NCBI GenBank assembly: GCA_029204225.1
Contig: CM055109.1
Span: 29,010,361 to 29,074,360, forward strand
Direction of reading: 5' to 3'
Source of the DNA: Diphasiastrum complanatum
Taxonomy: Eukaryota > Streptophyta > Lycopodiopsida > Lycopodiales > Lycopodiaceae
Length of the DNA: 64,000 nucleotides
The notes beneath the pieces are model-generated. The model had not been told where the DNA came from and did no database searches. It was given only the letters and a program-made list of their open reading frames with translations. Position numbers and translations under genes: made by a program. Below, in pieces: positions 1 to 11,324 of this stretch. Position 1 is the stretch's first letter. Each line of letters opens with the position of its first letter.

Positions 1-1265
1 TTCAGGAGTTTGTGTTCGACATTAAGTATTATAAAGGTACGTAGAACTGTGTTGCTGATGCCTTGAGTCGAATTGGAGAGATCAATCAATTATGCTTTGT
101 TGAGATCCAATCTGATTCGTATTTTTCACTATGGGATCTTTGTCAAACCGATAGGTTTTTCGGTCGCATCTGGCTAGATGTCCTGATAGAACATTCTAGA
201 TCTAGTGATGACCTTGGGATGCAAGATCCCAAGCAGTCCCGAAATGATAAGATACTTGAAGACTATTCCATATGGAATGGCCTGCTTTTCTGAAAGGGAA
301 AGGTTTGTGTGCCGAATAGGAAGCACTTGCGGGCCCAAATCCTGCAGCAGTGTCATGACAACTCTTGTGCTGGTCACCCAGGCATACAGAGGACACTTGA
401 CCTTGTTAGGCATGCCATTTGGTTGGTGGTTGACAGGCTAACCAAGATGGCACAATTTATACCAACTAAAATAACTGTCAAGGCATCTGAACTAGCCTAG
501 CTTTTCGTTGAGAAATTGTTCAGATATATGGCTTTCCGAATGATATTGTTAGTGATCGAAACTCCAAGTTCACTGGCAAGTTTTGGCAAGCAATTTTTGA
601 AAAACTTGAAACAACTCTTAGTCTTAGTTCTTCGGATCACCCAAAATCTGATGGGCAAACAGAACGTGTCAACCAGACGTTGGAAGATATGTTAAGGGTA
701 TATTTTTCTCACCGACAGTCCGATTGGAAAAAGTATCTCCCAATGGTTGAGTTCACGCACATTAGTGCCAAGCATTTTGCCACCCAGTTTTATGCTAACC
801 GTGGTCACTCACCTTGGGATATTGAGGTCGGAACCTGAGTGTATCTTAAAATCCCTAAGGATTCAAAGGTACTTCGGACAGGAAAATGCCATAAGTTTTT
901 TCCTCATTATAGCGGACCTTATAAGGTTGTAAAAAAAATCAACCTTGTCGCTTATCAACTAGATCTTGCGATTGAAGTTGGGGTTCATCCTGTTTTCCAT
1001 GTAAGTCGTTTAAAGGAATGGCTTAGTAGGAAGGATTCCTAAATTCCAGAAGGTGAACCAGTTGAGTTAGAGGATCTAGATGTCTACCTTTGTTCCTAAT
1101 GTACCTGAAAAAGTTGTTGACGTTCGTCGTCACCAATTGAGAAACCGACTGGTTTCTGAATTTTTTGTACATTGGAAAGCAAGTCAGATGATGAGGACGC
1201 TTGGGAGAGAGAAGACTATTTAAGACTGAACTTCCCTGGTTTGTTCCCATTAGGACGAGACTCTT
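1..1265 (+). pseudogene. Ty3/gypsy pol relic (RNase H end, integrase, chromodomain)
   Basis: Decayed 3' half of a Ty3/gypsy polyprotein. Bases 3-73 read the end of RNase H, closing with the typical NCVADALSR and interrupted by one stop. Bases 309-420 encode the integrase zinc-binding remnant (CHDNSCAGHPGIQRT). Bases 430-800 hold integrase core pieces (DRLTKMAQFIPTK, then a frameshifted copy of the SDHPQTDGQTERVNQ region). Bases 839-1039 encode the C-terminal SH3-like part (YLKIPKDSKVLRTGK, then HPVFHVSRLKEWL). Bases 1089-1265 match a chromodomain in shifted frames. Several stops and frameshifts make it non-functional. The order of domains is that of gypsy elements with a chromodomain. The 5' part lies off the left edge. 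Confidence 0.85.
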
Positions 1266-1785
1266 AAAGGGGGAGGGAATATTATGTACCCATATGGGCA
1301 CGCAACAGGAAACTTGAGGTGACAATCTCGATTATAGGACGGAACGCTAATTTGGAGCTATAGGTCCTTTGGGTGTCATGTGTCAATGTCTTATTGGCAC
1401 GCGGTTACTCGTTGTTATGGACCTGCGTTAGTGTACACAACTGCCCTTGTTGTTGGTCATGTGTGACTCCTATGGACGGAGATGACCCCATCTGGACTAT
1501 GTATATAGAGGTGGATCTCCATGAGCTTGGCATTCATTCTCTCCTAGAGAATGAAGAGCTCTTCCACTGGTGGTAAGGTCAGGACGATAATCTAGGCCTC
1601 AAGATGTAGGTAGGTGAGGGTCGAGGGTAAGGCATGGTGGTATGGGGCACCATGGCTTACAGGAGATCCGACTGGCTTGATGGTGGTCTGTAGCTCCAGT
1701 GCACGGGGGTGAGGTGGCAGTACCTCTATGGTTGGGGCGGTAACGTAGCGTTTGTCACCTGTTTGTGCTTTAGCAAAGACCGACA
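1266..1785 (+). mobile_element. Polypurine tract and probable 3' LTR of the gypsy relic
   Basis: A purine run (aaagggggaggg, 1266-1277) directly follows the chromodomain relic and is the expected polypurine tract that primes plus-strand synthesis. A 3' LTR would start just after it, possibly at the TG at 1285. I could not find the matching 5' LTR or the end of this one, so its right limit is a guess set by the start of the next element. Confidence 0.5.
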
Positions 1786-2385
1786 TGACAATGGAAATTC
1801 TAACAGGAAGGCTCTCATTAGAGTCTTGAGATACATCTGAGCTAATACGGACCTATGCATCTACTATGGAGAAGTCGACAACAACAATCTCCATTGGCTT
1901 AGTGGATTTTCAGATGCGAGCTAGGGAGGAGATGTAGATAGTCATAAATCCACATTCGAATTTACATTCTTTTTCAACGACGGTCTTATCTCTTGGAACA
2001 GTCATAAGCAGACCTCTATTGCTCTTTCCTCCATAGAAGCAAAGTATATTGCTACTTAAACTATTAAAGAAACAATTTGGTTGAAAATTTATTCACACAT
2101 TAGTTTGAATCAGTACACTCAGACAATTATATTTTGTAACAATCAAAGTGCTATTGCCTTATTTGCCAATCCTAGATTTCATCTAGGAGTAAGCACATTG
2201 AGATTTGATATCACTATATCACTATGTCATCAGTAAGGTTTTTGACAGAGAGGTAAGCTTGACGTACTATCGAAACGTAGGATATGACAACAAATGTGTT
2301 TACCAAAGCACTGAGCATTGATGCACACAATAGATTTTGTGCATCGCTTAGCCTGAAGATCAAAGCATTTATGGATCCAAATTAA
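1786..2385 (+). pseudogene. Ty1/copia RNase H relic
   Basis: The reading includes ALIRVLRYI, LCIYYG, WLSGFSDAS, a DGLISWNSHKQTSIALSS-like stretch and IEAKYIA. These are the hallmark blocks of copia RNase H, in their normal order. The end (MTTNVFTKAL) corresponds to the conserved ADIFTKAL-type C-terminus. Stops and small shifts are present, so it is a relic. No integrase or RT is found upstream, so the element is truncated at its 5' side where it meets the gypsy LTR. Confidence 0.8.
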
Positions 2386-3880
2386 GGAGGGTTGTTGGAT
2401 TTATTCCTCTATTCTCCTAAATGTCACATTAATCTAGTTCCATTCACATTGTTGCAGTTTTGCACGCATTATCACACAGTTTACATAAATGCTCTATTGT
2501 TGGAGACAGACATCAGAGTGGCAATCGAACTATTGAGAGAGGCCGACTCTATCGACTATCGTCGACTGTCGAGATGATTGTCTCAAGTCTATCGACTATC
2601 GGTAGCATCACGATTGACTCCAAACAATCGAAACCTTCATGCTGACACCACTCGCCCACTTCAGTATTGCGCAACTACTGTGACAATGACAACAACCACG
2701 ATCTATCTCAAACAGCTCCACGCCATTTTTGTACATGTATCTGCACATGTGTAGATTGATAAAGAGATAAGAATGATAACTATAATCATTTAGAGACACA
2801 TACGCTACATAGCCACAATGCCAAATAGGGTAGATAATATGGATGTTATTGTTGGATTTCTATCCTCTTCATCCCTATTTCTCTACTAATCTAGATCCAT
2901 TTATGAGCTGCTGTAAATACTTGTACAGTCGCATACTCTGCAGAAATACACTTGTTTTATGACAGTCTGTAGAAATACAAAAGAATTGATGACAATGTTG
3001 CTTCGATTATTCGGACATCTTCGACTATTTGGTTATCCTTGATTATTTAGCCATCTTCGATTGTTCGGCCATCCTCAATAGTTCGACCTCTCGGACCATC
3101 TGACCATATTATTCGGCCATCCTCGAACAATCAGTCGTAATCCGCCGACTATTGGTGGATCAACAAGTACATTGAATCACGACCGGACAAAATCTCTAAC
3201 AGAATTAAATATTGTCCGAAGGTGATTGCAACAGCATGTAGGGCCTTAACCCTAATTGTAAAGTACATATAAAGCATTCTTTTAATTAGTTAGCCATGTG
3301 TATATATCCAGCAACTTATCAGTTGCTCGATTAGACGAGACAAAAAGAGTTCGTTTAGTTCAATAATCTATCTATTCGATCAATCGAACATCCAGAGCGC
3401 AATTGTTTTGTTCTTACTCTTTGTTATTACAGAGTATTATTTTAGAAAGAACGCGACTCTGACTTTATTCAAATTGTATCTATTTGTGATTAAATAATTA
3501 ATATTTCAATAATCTAGGTCATGTATATTGTGATTGAATTCTCATTTTATTCATGTTTAGATTCTTTCTTGCTTGCAGATAAACTTATTCGTAGATTGAA
3601 TTGTCTTGTATGTCTAATAATCTGAGTCGATTGTGAGGCTCTAATCTTCGCATCTAATACTCTTCTGCAGAGCTGAATCTAAAACCAATATAATTCGTGG
3701 ATTGCTATGCAATCAATTGTATCAATCTAGTGACTTCGAAACTGTGATCAAGTAGGGAAAACTTTGAACTATCGAAGTTGGTCTGAATCTGATAGACGTA
3801 GTTGCCTACACCTAGGATCCTTCGCTCACTTCTCTCTGTCATGACTCACACACATAGCAACTAGACGAGCGACAAATCCC
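2386..3880 (+). mobile_element. Probable copia 3' LTR (TGTTGGATTT start) and flank
   Basis: The copia relic ends in a short purine tract (aaggagggt) followed at 2393 by TGTTGGATTT, the expected TG start of a 3' LTR. A second, similar start (TGTTGGATTTCTATCC) lies near 2851, so two diverged LTR starts may be present. The interval is rich in repeated CGACTATCG/CGATTATTCGG-type words (2540-2630 and 2998-3160). No open reading frame of interest was found and the LTR end could not be placed. Confidence 0.4.
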
Positions 3881-3884
3881 AATA

Positions 3885-4330
3885 GTTATGTATGCGGAGA
3901 ACGATATAGGATTGCTGAATGTCCAAACAAAGGAGATTATATACCCTTCTGTCGTGAGTGTGGATATGGACATTGTTACAAAAATCATTTACTGAGAGCT
4001 AGCACAAGCGCACCATTGAAGTACATTGTGGTTCAATCAATAGGCACGAATACACATCCACACCAAGTTACACCAAGAAAATCTCCAAGTCCTAATTTTT
4101 CAGTATTGGCAGTTAGGCGAGCACAAATTGAAAAGAGGGGGCTTCATTTTCACGAAATTCTGTACTAGTGCCAACTAATTAACCTTCAACATCAAGAGGA
4201 GCATAATTACCTTTTCCTAATGTGAAGGAAGAGCAAAAGCCATATCAGAATATCATGCATTGGATACAAAAAACACAAGCTAGGGAAGCTGCTCAAGCTG
4301 CACAACCACCAACAACACCTCAAAATACTT
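3885..4330 (+). pseudogene. Gag-like zinc-knuckle relic
   Basis: Bases from about 3893 translate as CGERYRIAEC followed by FCRECGYGHCYKNH, a cysteine/histidine cluster like retroviral-type zinc knuckles of gag, though the spacing is not a clean CCHC. The frame breaks soon after. I do not recognise the flanking protein sequence, so the assignment to a retrotransposon gag rests on the cysteine cluster and on the surrounding LTR elements. Confidence 0.3.
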
Positions 4331-4639
4331 GACGAAGAAGAGATCAATAAGCGATCGCACTACAAGATTCACCACACAGATCAGATGTGAACATGTGACT
4401 ACAGCATCAGGAAGAACAATTTCATATGACTGAACCCGAAGCTCCAAGGATAGAATTGTTGATGAGCTGAGTTAGAGCAGTGAAGGGTGGAATTGCATTG
4501 GAGAAATCTAGGAGATGCGGAAAACTTGCAATGAGGCGTCGTGAAACTGTTAATTGGCAGAAATTGAGAGAGGGAAACCAACCACAGGAGAGAGCCAAGC
4601 ATGGTGCCGCGTTATGCCATAAACATGGTGAAATAGTTC

Positions 4640-5165
4640 ATGTCTAATAGTTCAACTTTTTGGAAGTTCGAACTAACCAAGCTCAAGGGACGCTAGGAGG
4701 GGGCCTCTCAAGGTGAAAATCGACAAGGGCATTGTCAGATTCGGTGGTTGCGGTTGCTTCACATGTTTTTGCAAGGGGATGGAATAATTATCATTGGTTT
4801 GGAGTTAGGCCACACGGGTGTCTAGAAAAGGCATGACAATGTCATGAGCAACCTTGTGGGAGCTCAAGACTACTCTTAGGGCTGCAAGGGTGGCTTTAGA
4901 GACCTGCACATTGTGTGCTATGCCTTGGTACTTCACATAAAATTTGGCTTTTGCCTCATTCCAAGTACCAAAGGCATCAACTATGAAATCCAAATTTATT
5001 TTGTTGCTAAAAAGTTGTGCATTGCCTTGAGCAGAGGCTCAACAAGTTGGAGTCATTTAGCCACTTGTTCAATGCTAGCAAGAGCCAGGAGATCATGCTC
5101 GAGAGGAACAATCCTTTGAACTAAAGATCGGTTTGATATGGAGGTTTCAGAAGTAGTGGAAGACA
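4640..5165 (-). pseudogene. Unrecognised broken ORF beside an LTR, possibly gag
   Basis: Two reading frames on the minus strand (start MSSTTSETSISNRSLVQR near 5165; later FIVDAFGTWNEAKAKFYVKY near 4990) look like one protein broken by a stop and a shift. It starts about 100 bases inside the LTR at 5267-5813, in the position expected for gag. No domain was recognised, so the function is unknown. Confidence 0.3.
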
Positions 5166-5266
5166 TGATTGCAAGTATTACATAAATACAAGGGTGTATA
5201 TAGAAGGCTAGTTGAAAGCTACCTGAGAACCACCTATGGTTGAACACATCGCCATAGATGCTAATC

Positions 5267-5813
5267 TGATGGGACAAGGGAGTATGGAGAACGCGAGCAG
5301 AGAAGAGAGCAGGAATAAATGTGGAATAGCTCTCCCGCTACAATGGGCTGCTAGATGCAAAAACAGTCTAATGGAATGTTTATGCTAAGTATAATCACAG
5401 CTTAAAGTTCTATTGCCCAACAGGATCTTATAAATTAGTTCATACTCACAAAAATAAAATGAGTACAGTCCACCGAAGATATTAGAAATGGTTTGTGTGT
5501 GGTATTACTGAAAATGAATTTAGTCATAAGTTTAGTTCTGAAATAGATTGAAAGAGCAGTGTGATATTGCAAGTTCCTCATGCGTCAAAGACAGCCACCG
5601 TCTGATCAGAAACTGAGGAGCCGTAGATGTTCGTGTTCTGATCAGAGTGAGTGAACAAATGTTATCAAACAACAAGGAAGTGCATTCAAATCACAACAAG
5701 CATTCATCTACGTTATACACAGATAGAAAAACATGTTGTTGCTATATCACACTGAAGCACAACAAAATAGCAGTTACAATCAGAATGATGACGTAACTAG
5801 GAGGCTCAAAATC
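5267..5813 (-). repeat. LTR copy 1 of a short LTR element (minus orientation)
   Basis: A 547-base block repeated almost unchanged at 6233-6779. Read on the minus strand it starts TGATTTTGAGCC and ends CCCATCA, the TG...CA rule for LTRs. A degenerate primer-site-like sequence also borders its lower side (5254-5263). It may therefore be both the 3' LTR of the short element above it and the 5' LTR of the broken ORF below it. Confidence 0.65.
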
Positions 5814-6217
5814 ATTCATCTCCTGGACGGAGCATCACGTAGAGTGTGTTTGGATGATCCATTTATGGTATTCATTCATGTATTAATTACATTAAATATT
5901 TGACACCTAATTAGGTAAGTCATTGTACTTGGAAGTATTTGGCTTGTGTGACAACTATACATGATCAACAAATCAGGGAATGTTGACACAGACGAGAGCA
6001 TCACAAATTCTCTCACTTTTCATTTTACGTGAAGTGGCTTTCTCTCACTTTGCAAATTCTGGGAAGCGCCTGGAACGTTCCTCGTTGAAAATAGACGACT
6101 GTCGAGATTTTTTTTTCTCTTTAAAATAGTTTAACTTCTTCGAAATAGTACCAATATGAGACATGTTAACAATAATACAAATAGAACAAACTTAATCTCT
6201 CGATTTATTTGAGCTAT

Positions 6218-6229
6218 GCTTTGATACCA
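6218..6229 (-). promoter_or_regulatory. Primer-binding site (initiator Met tRNA type)
   Basis: On the minus strand this reads TGGTATCAAAGC, one base from the common plant LTR-element primer site TGGTATCAGAGC that pairs with the 3' end of initiator methionine tRNA. It lies three bases inside the LTR end at 6233, the expected place. This fixes the element's orientation as minus. Confidence 0.7.
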
Positions 6230-6232
6230 ATC

Positions 6233-6779
6233 TGATGGGGCAATGGAATATGGAGAACATGAGCGGATAAGAGAGCAGGAATATTTGCGGAATAGCTCTC
6301 CCGCTACAATGGGCTGCTAGATGCAAAAACAGTCTAATGGAATGTTTATGCTAAGTATAATCACAGCTTAAGAGTTGCCCAACAAGATCTTATAAATTAG
6401 TTCATACTCACAAAAACAAATGAGTACAGTCCACCGAAGATATTAAAAATGGTTTGTGTGTGGTATTACTAAAAATGGATTTAGTTAGAAGTTTAGTTTT
6501 GAAATAGATTGAAAGAGCAATGTGATAGAGCAAGTTTCTCAGGCGTCAAAGACAACCATCGTCTGATCAGAAACTGAGGAGTCGTAGACGTCCGTGTTTT
6601 GATGAGAGTGAGTGAACAAATGTTATCAAACAGCAATGAAGTGCATTCAAATTACAACAAGCATTCATCTACGTTATACACAGACAGAAAAGCATGATGT
6701 TGCTATATTACACTGAAGCACAACAAAATAGCAACTACAACCAGAATGATGACGTAACTGGGAGGCTCGAAAGGAAAAA
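6233..6779 (-). repeat. LTR copy 2 (5' LTR) of the short LTR element
   Basis: Direct repeat of 5267-5813, with the same anchor words (for example CTCTCCCGCTACAATGGGCT). It is bordered on its lower side by the primer-binding site at 6218-6229. The interval between the two LTRs (5814-6217) has no coding content. The 1.5 kb unit therefore looks like a TRIM-type or internally deleted non-autonomous LTR element. No target-site duplication was found. Confidence 0.65.
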
Positions 6780-6784
6780 GTTGA

Positions 6785-6915
6785 AAGCAAGTGTCGCATT
6801 TTTCAAAAAAGTGCGAAAAAGTCGACACTGTCGCAAAAAGCCGACACTGTAAAAAATAGTTGAACTAGTGAACTATGCTTAAGTGTTGCATTTCGGGAAA
6901 AGCTGACACTGTTAA
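6785..6915. repeat. Short GACACT/GCGAAAAAGT repeat, MITE-like
   Basis: The words GCGAAAAAGTCGACACTGT and GCAAAAAGCCGACACTGT stand side by side and a third variant (AAAAGCTGACACTGT) follows. A related double unit occurs at 16914-16960 and a looser one at 9560-9665. It may be a small repeat family, but no terminal inverted repeats or target duplications could be fixed. Confidence 0.3.
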
Positions 6916-7466
6916 AAACATAGTTCATTTCTATAGATTGTTGCGACACTTAGTGTATTTCTGTAGAGTTGTTCTAAATGCTAATTTGTGGAAGTTCTTG
7001 AAGATGGCCAAGTCTTCAATGATTTTCAAATTATTGAACTTAACATCTGAACTTGAAATATGATAGGATTGGTTACCCTTTGCTGGAGATTAGCCAAAAG
7101 CCTGTTGTAGATGTTTTTCAAATAATTTGGCTGTCTAAACTGTGATTCTTGCAGGTATTAGATGAGTAGACGTGGAACCAAAGTTGGTTTCACCTAACCC
7201 TAGATCAACGATGAATAAACGTGCAGGAAAAATCTTGAAATAGAAATTAGTCATTCACCAAGAAGACAATGGTGGACTTAATTTCCAACACAAGTGACCA
7301 AAGACAACCATCTAGGTCAAAGGAGCAAGAGGACACCACATCACTAGAAAACACGATTATGATGATTGGGGTCCGGTGACAAGAGAGGTGAAGACTTTGA
7401 CTTCTCTTTTTTCCCCCAACTTTGTGCATGTAAAAATCACTTACAAGCATGATAAATGTTTTGCAG

Positions 7467-7529
7467 ACTAACAAGGGTCCATGTGCCACTAACGAGGGTC
7501 CATGTGCCACTAACGAGGGTCCATGTGCC
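7467..7529. repeat. Tandem repeat, 3 x 21 bases
   Basis: Three head-to-tail units of actaacGagggtccatgtgcc, the first with A at the capital position. The unit length is a multiple of three, so short open frames run through on both strands, but nothing suggests a coding role. Confidence 0.9.
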
Positions 7530-7761
7530 ATATACGCTATCACACGACATATTCATGTGGCATAAGTTTGGCTTGGCAACAAGGATACGAGGGAAAATGA
7601 GGAGAGAGATACAAGGGAAGTACAAGTCTCTTTCATGTATTTTCAACTAAGTCATAGACCTGGTTATTTACTCGGGAACCTACTATAGTTGAAGAAGTTG
7701 TAGAAATACACACAAGTTCAAGCCAAGTTCATGACACTATTGCAAGTCAACCAAATAAGTC

Positions 7762-8072
7762 AAACGACAGTCGACACCTCCCTTCGACAATCGACAATCC
7801 TTCGATAGTTGATTGTCCCTCGACTTGACAGTTGAACTATTGACTATTCACTATCATGAAGATGTTTGAACCTAATGGCAAGGTAACGTCTCAAACTACC
7901 GTTACTACTATCAAGACTCCACTCTTGCTTTACTAAATGATCAACCCAAAAGACTGACGTGTAATAGATTAACTGCATCGTGTACATATACAGAGCTAGA
8001 TGCACATGCTCATTATCATCAAAATAGATGTACCTATCTATCTGATCAAAAGTATTAGTCCCAAACTGGCCT
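7762..8072 (+). repeat. Left arm of a large inverted repeat
   Basis: About 310 bases that are the imperfect reverse complement of 8822-9135. Shared anchors include TAGATGCACATGCTCATTAT (perfect), the GTCAAACGACAG start and the CTACCGTTACTACTAT block. Both arms also carry repeats of the word CCTTCGATAGTTGA. The arms are probably two LTR-type fragments in opposite orientation; a foldback transcript is possible. Confidence 0.7.
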
Positions 8073-8525
8073 TGACATGGAATTAGATCGAGGTGTAACC
8101 AATAATCTTGAATACCGGAGGGTCGGTCCACAATATTAGGACTATTCCATGTCCTTAGCTGAAAATGGCTGTAATATTCTTTTTCCCTTAAACAGGTTCT
8201 GTCCTCGAACAAGGAAGAAAAGATATTAAATTATTCCTTAGGCTTTCAAATTTTACCCAAGAATTATTATCCTCGATCTGATCTTTCCGCAACATTTCTT
8301 TAATTGCTTTTGTCTCTATACAGGAGTACTAACTTAGAATCCAAAGATACATTAAGTTATAAATCGAAATGCTAGGCAAATCAATCCTTTATTCTAGAGA
8401 TCAAGTTCAAAAGCTAAAGAAAATCCATTTTACTTATAATCTAAAATCTGCCCACAATTTCTCGTAGATAATAGTGCTTCATATTAGGACTATTTTATGT
8501 CCTTAGCTGAATATGGTCATAACAT

Positions 8526-8818
8526 AGTATGTGTCTTAGACAATCATAGATACATAATTCGAAGGCGTCAAGAATAACCGTAGTTTTCTTTTCGACTCAG
8601 TTGATAAGACACACAGGGAGAGTAACGAGCATTCAATTCGCAATTAGATAGTAGAAATGACAATATTCATTTGCACATTATACGTCAATTTGAAAAACAC
8701 AGAGTCTATACGCAAATATACATAAGATTGATGTAAAGAAATCTACTTATCATTATACAAGCCATAAGAACAACTTAGAATTGAACGATAGTACTAGGCT
8801 AAAATAACAAGATTATTG
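8526..8818. repeat. Direct repeat with 13528-13808 (putative LTR)
   Basis: Starts with GTGTCTTAGACAA and ends near CTAAAATAACAA; the same order of words is found at 13528-13808 in the same direction. The two copies flank the minus-strand copia relic at 10980-13360. They are best read as its two LTRs, with this one the 3' LTR. They are clearly diverged, so the insertion is old. A separate 45-base duplicate (ATATTAGGACTATT...) occurs at 8131 and 8480. Confidence 0.5.
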
Positions 8819-8821
8819 TTG

Positions 8822-9135
8822 GTGCGATACTTCTGATCAAATAAATCGGTACATTTGTTTTGATGATAATGAGCATGTGCATCTAACTTTGTATATGTAC
8901 ACGCGATGCAGTTACTCTACTACACGTCAGCCTTTGGGGGAGTTCAATAAAGCTGGCGTGAAGTTCCAATAGTAGTAATGGTAGTTCGAGACATTAGTTT
9001 GCCATTAGATTCGAACCACTTTTGGAGTGAACAATCAATATTTTGACTGGTGAAAATTTGTTGAGTCGAAGGATTGTCAACTATCGAAGGATTGCTGAAT
9101 ATCAAAGGATTGTCAACTGTCGTTTGACGTACGCT
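8822..9135 (-). repeat. Right arm of the large inverted repeat
   Basis: Reverse-complement partner of 7762-8072, separated from it by about 750 bases that include the putative LTR at 8526-8818. Loss and gain of short blocks between the arms shows that they are old. Confidence 0.7.
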
Positions 9136-9907
9136 CTCTTAATTCAACTTCAAGCATTTAGACAATCTTAAAATTTAGCATCTTCTTAAACAAAAGATGC
9201 TTATACTTAGGCAAACCCCTGGTAAAGATATCAACTATCATACGATTTGTCGAATAGTAAATTAGCTCTACATGTTTTCAATATACTTTCTCTCGAACAA
9301 AATAAAATTGAATTTCTATATGTTTAGTCCTAGAATGAAATATAAGATTGAGAGTAAGTTGATGTTGTCAAAATAAATGGTAGTTGGGTTAATTTGTTAA
9401 AGGTTCAGATTTTGTACAAGAAGCATTAGCCAGATGGCTTCCTTAGTTGCTTGTGTTGCTGTTATATATTTGGCTTTAATCGAGGATAATGAGATCAAAT
9501 TCTATCTTTAGCTATTAGATTTCCACTTCACTTTCGGGCTTTTCTAAGTACTAAAGGTTTTGTGAAAAAGGCGACAAAGTGTTCACTGAAAGTTTTAGTC
9601 CATTTTACGCACTTTCATATATGTGACAATTCTCCCGAAAAATGCAAAAAATGTGACACTTTGCAGATTTATACAGGATTCCAAGTACAGATTGTCTACG
9701 TCTTCATGCTCCAATAACGACTGTCCTAATAAGTCAGTTAAACAACTGTTAAACTATCTTGTAATTGTATAGTTAAAATAACACAAGATCTACCAGCTGC
9801 TATAAGTAAATGAGCGACTGGAGAAGTAAGAGAGGCTGCATGAAGATACTCCATTAGAGATCAAATGACCAAAATGGGTCTTCACAGTAGCTGACTCCTT
9901 AGAGTTA

Positions 9908-9961
<54 letters not shown>

Positions 9962-10436
9962 AATATTCAGAGCAATAGCTATTGTTTTGTTTATGTAAGT
10001 AGGATCATGCGCTTATTAGTGCAATTGCATTGTAATCTGATCATTGTTACTACAATTTTAATACACAAAATTGCTATTGTTCCATCTCTTTGCATTGTTG
10101 TTGAATGTCAACTCTCACTCTTCCCTTGAAATAGTATCATAATAGAGAAATGTATGGCTGTGACGCCTAATTGTACTTACATTTTTTCGTATTAAAATAT
10201 AAGTATCAGAGAATTGCATGGCTATCATAGACGCCCAATTGTTTCTGCAATCTCTCTTCATGGTAGTCTAAGACTCCTACACTAATAATCATATTCAACG
10301 CAAACTGAACAATTCTCTAATCTCCGTTCTCTAAGTAATCCATGATTATCCTTAACACAGTTATCTTTGTTCTTCATAGTATTCATTGTCTTTCTCTTGG
10401 TGGTTGGGACTTCGTTTCAGAAGTTTCCCCACAGAG
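9136..10436. other. Non-coding stretch with (GA)n and the 5' LTR of a copia fragment
   Basis: No gene is visible. A pure GA microsatellite lies at 9913-9958. The part from about 10000 to 10434 ends just before a primer-binding site and so should be the 5' LTR of the plus-strand copia gag that follows; its left limit was not found. Confidence 0.5.
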
Positions 10437-10448
10437 TGGTATCAGAGC
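10437..10448 (+). promoter_or_regulatory. Primer-binding site for initiator Met tRNA
   Basis: TGGTATCAGAGC, an exact match to the standard plant copia primer site. It lies 163 bases before the gag start at 10611, as expected just inside a 5' LTR. Confidence 0.85.
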
Positions 10449-10610
10449 TGATAATTCATCAGAGCCATATACATTTCCAACATAATTGGTATCAAAGCTT
10501 GGGTCTCTTTTGGATTACTAGAATCTAGGACATAGAAAGAAACTTATACGTTCTTATTTTCAAAGCTAGTTCATATTTCGTTTGTGTTCAATCTCTGTCT
10601 CTCGATCATT

Positions 10611-10973
10611 ATGGAAGGGTCAACCTCAAAGATCCGCTTAATCAACAAGCTCTACGGAGATGATTTCCACATGGGGAAATTCAAGATGAGAATGATCTTA
10701 ATTGAGAAGGAGCTATGGGGATACGTCAACAGTTCTATTGTCAAACCAGCTGAACCAGAACTGCTTCCAACATGGGAAGAAAAGGATGGCAAAGCACTTG
10801 CCATTGTATTCTTAAATCTGAAGGACACTCTCATGTATCAACAACACCACCCTCAAAGAAGCGTGGGATATTTTTACAAGTATCTACAAGACTTCACATG
10901 TACCGACTCGTCTCTTTTTGAGGAAGAAGGTCCTCACACTCAAGATGAGCGAAGTCACTTCAGTAAGCTTTGA
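10611..10973 (+). pseudogene. Copia gag fragment, plus strand
   Basis: The start at the ATG at 10611 gives MEGSTSKIRLINKLYGDDFH followed by KMRMILIEKELW, typical of the N-terminal gag (UBN2/retrotran_gag type) of copia elements. Near its end the frame shifts; the alternative frame gives the expected LTLKMSEVTS gag sequence. It stops at about 10975 where minus-strand RT sequence begins. It is close kin to the minus-strand gag at 12973-13240, which reads KMILLEKELWDVV at the same place. Confidence 0.75.
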
Positions 10974-11324
10974 CGACATTACTAAAGGTCTTTGTATAGT
11001 CGATATCTAGTAATTGTGAGTAGCCTTTGTCTACGAGTCTTGCCTTCTATTTCGAAATCAAGGCATTGAAGTTGTTCCTTTTGAAGATCCACTTGCAATC
11101 AATGATCTTCCTTTTGGCTGGTGATTCGACAACGAGTCCAGATTTGGTTATTGGTTAGTGAATTGTATTCACTATCTGTTGCTAGTTTTCACATGTTAGA
11201 ATCTGCATTCGATAGTGCGGCATGAATATTGAATGGCTCTTTTACTGCTGTCCAGAAAGCTTGAGGAGTATTTATCTTTGGTGGATGCACCATTCGGGTA
11301 GATTTTCAAACATTTGGTTGTTCA

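Noticed and set aside
7467-7529. CRISPR-like or protein-repeat interpretation of the 21-base triplicate
   Set aside because: Units are contiguous with no spacers, and there are only three; a simple tandem repeat.
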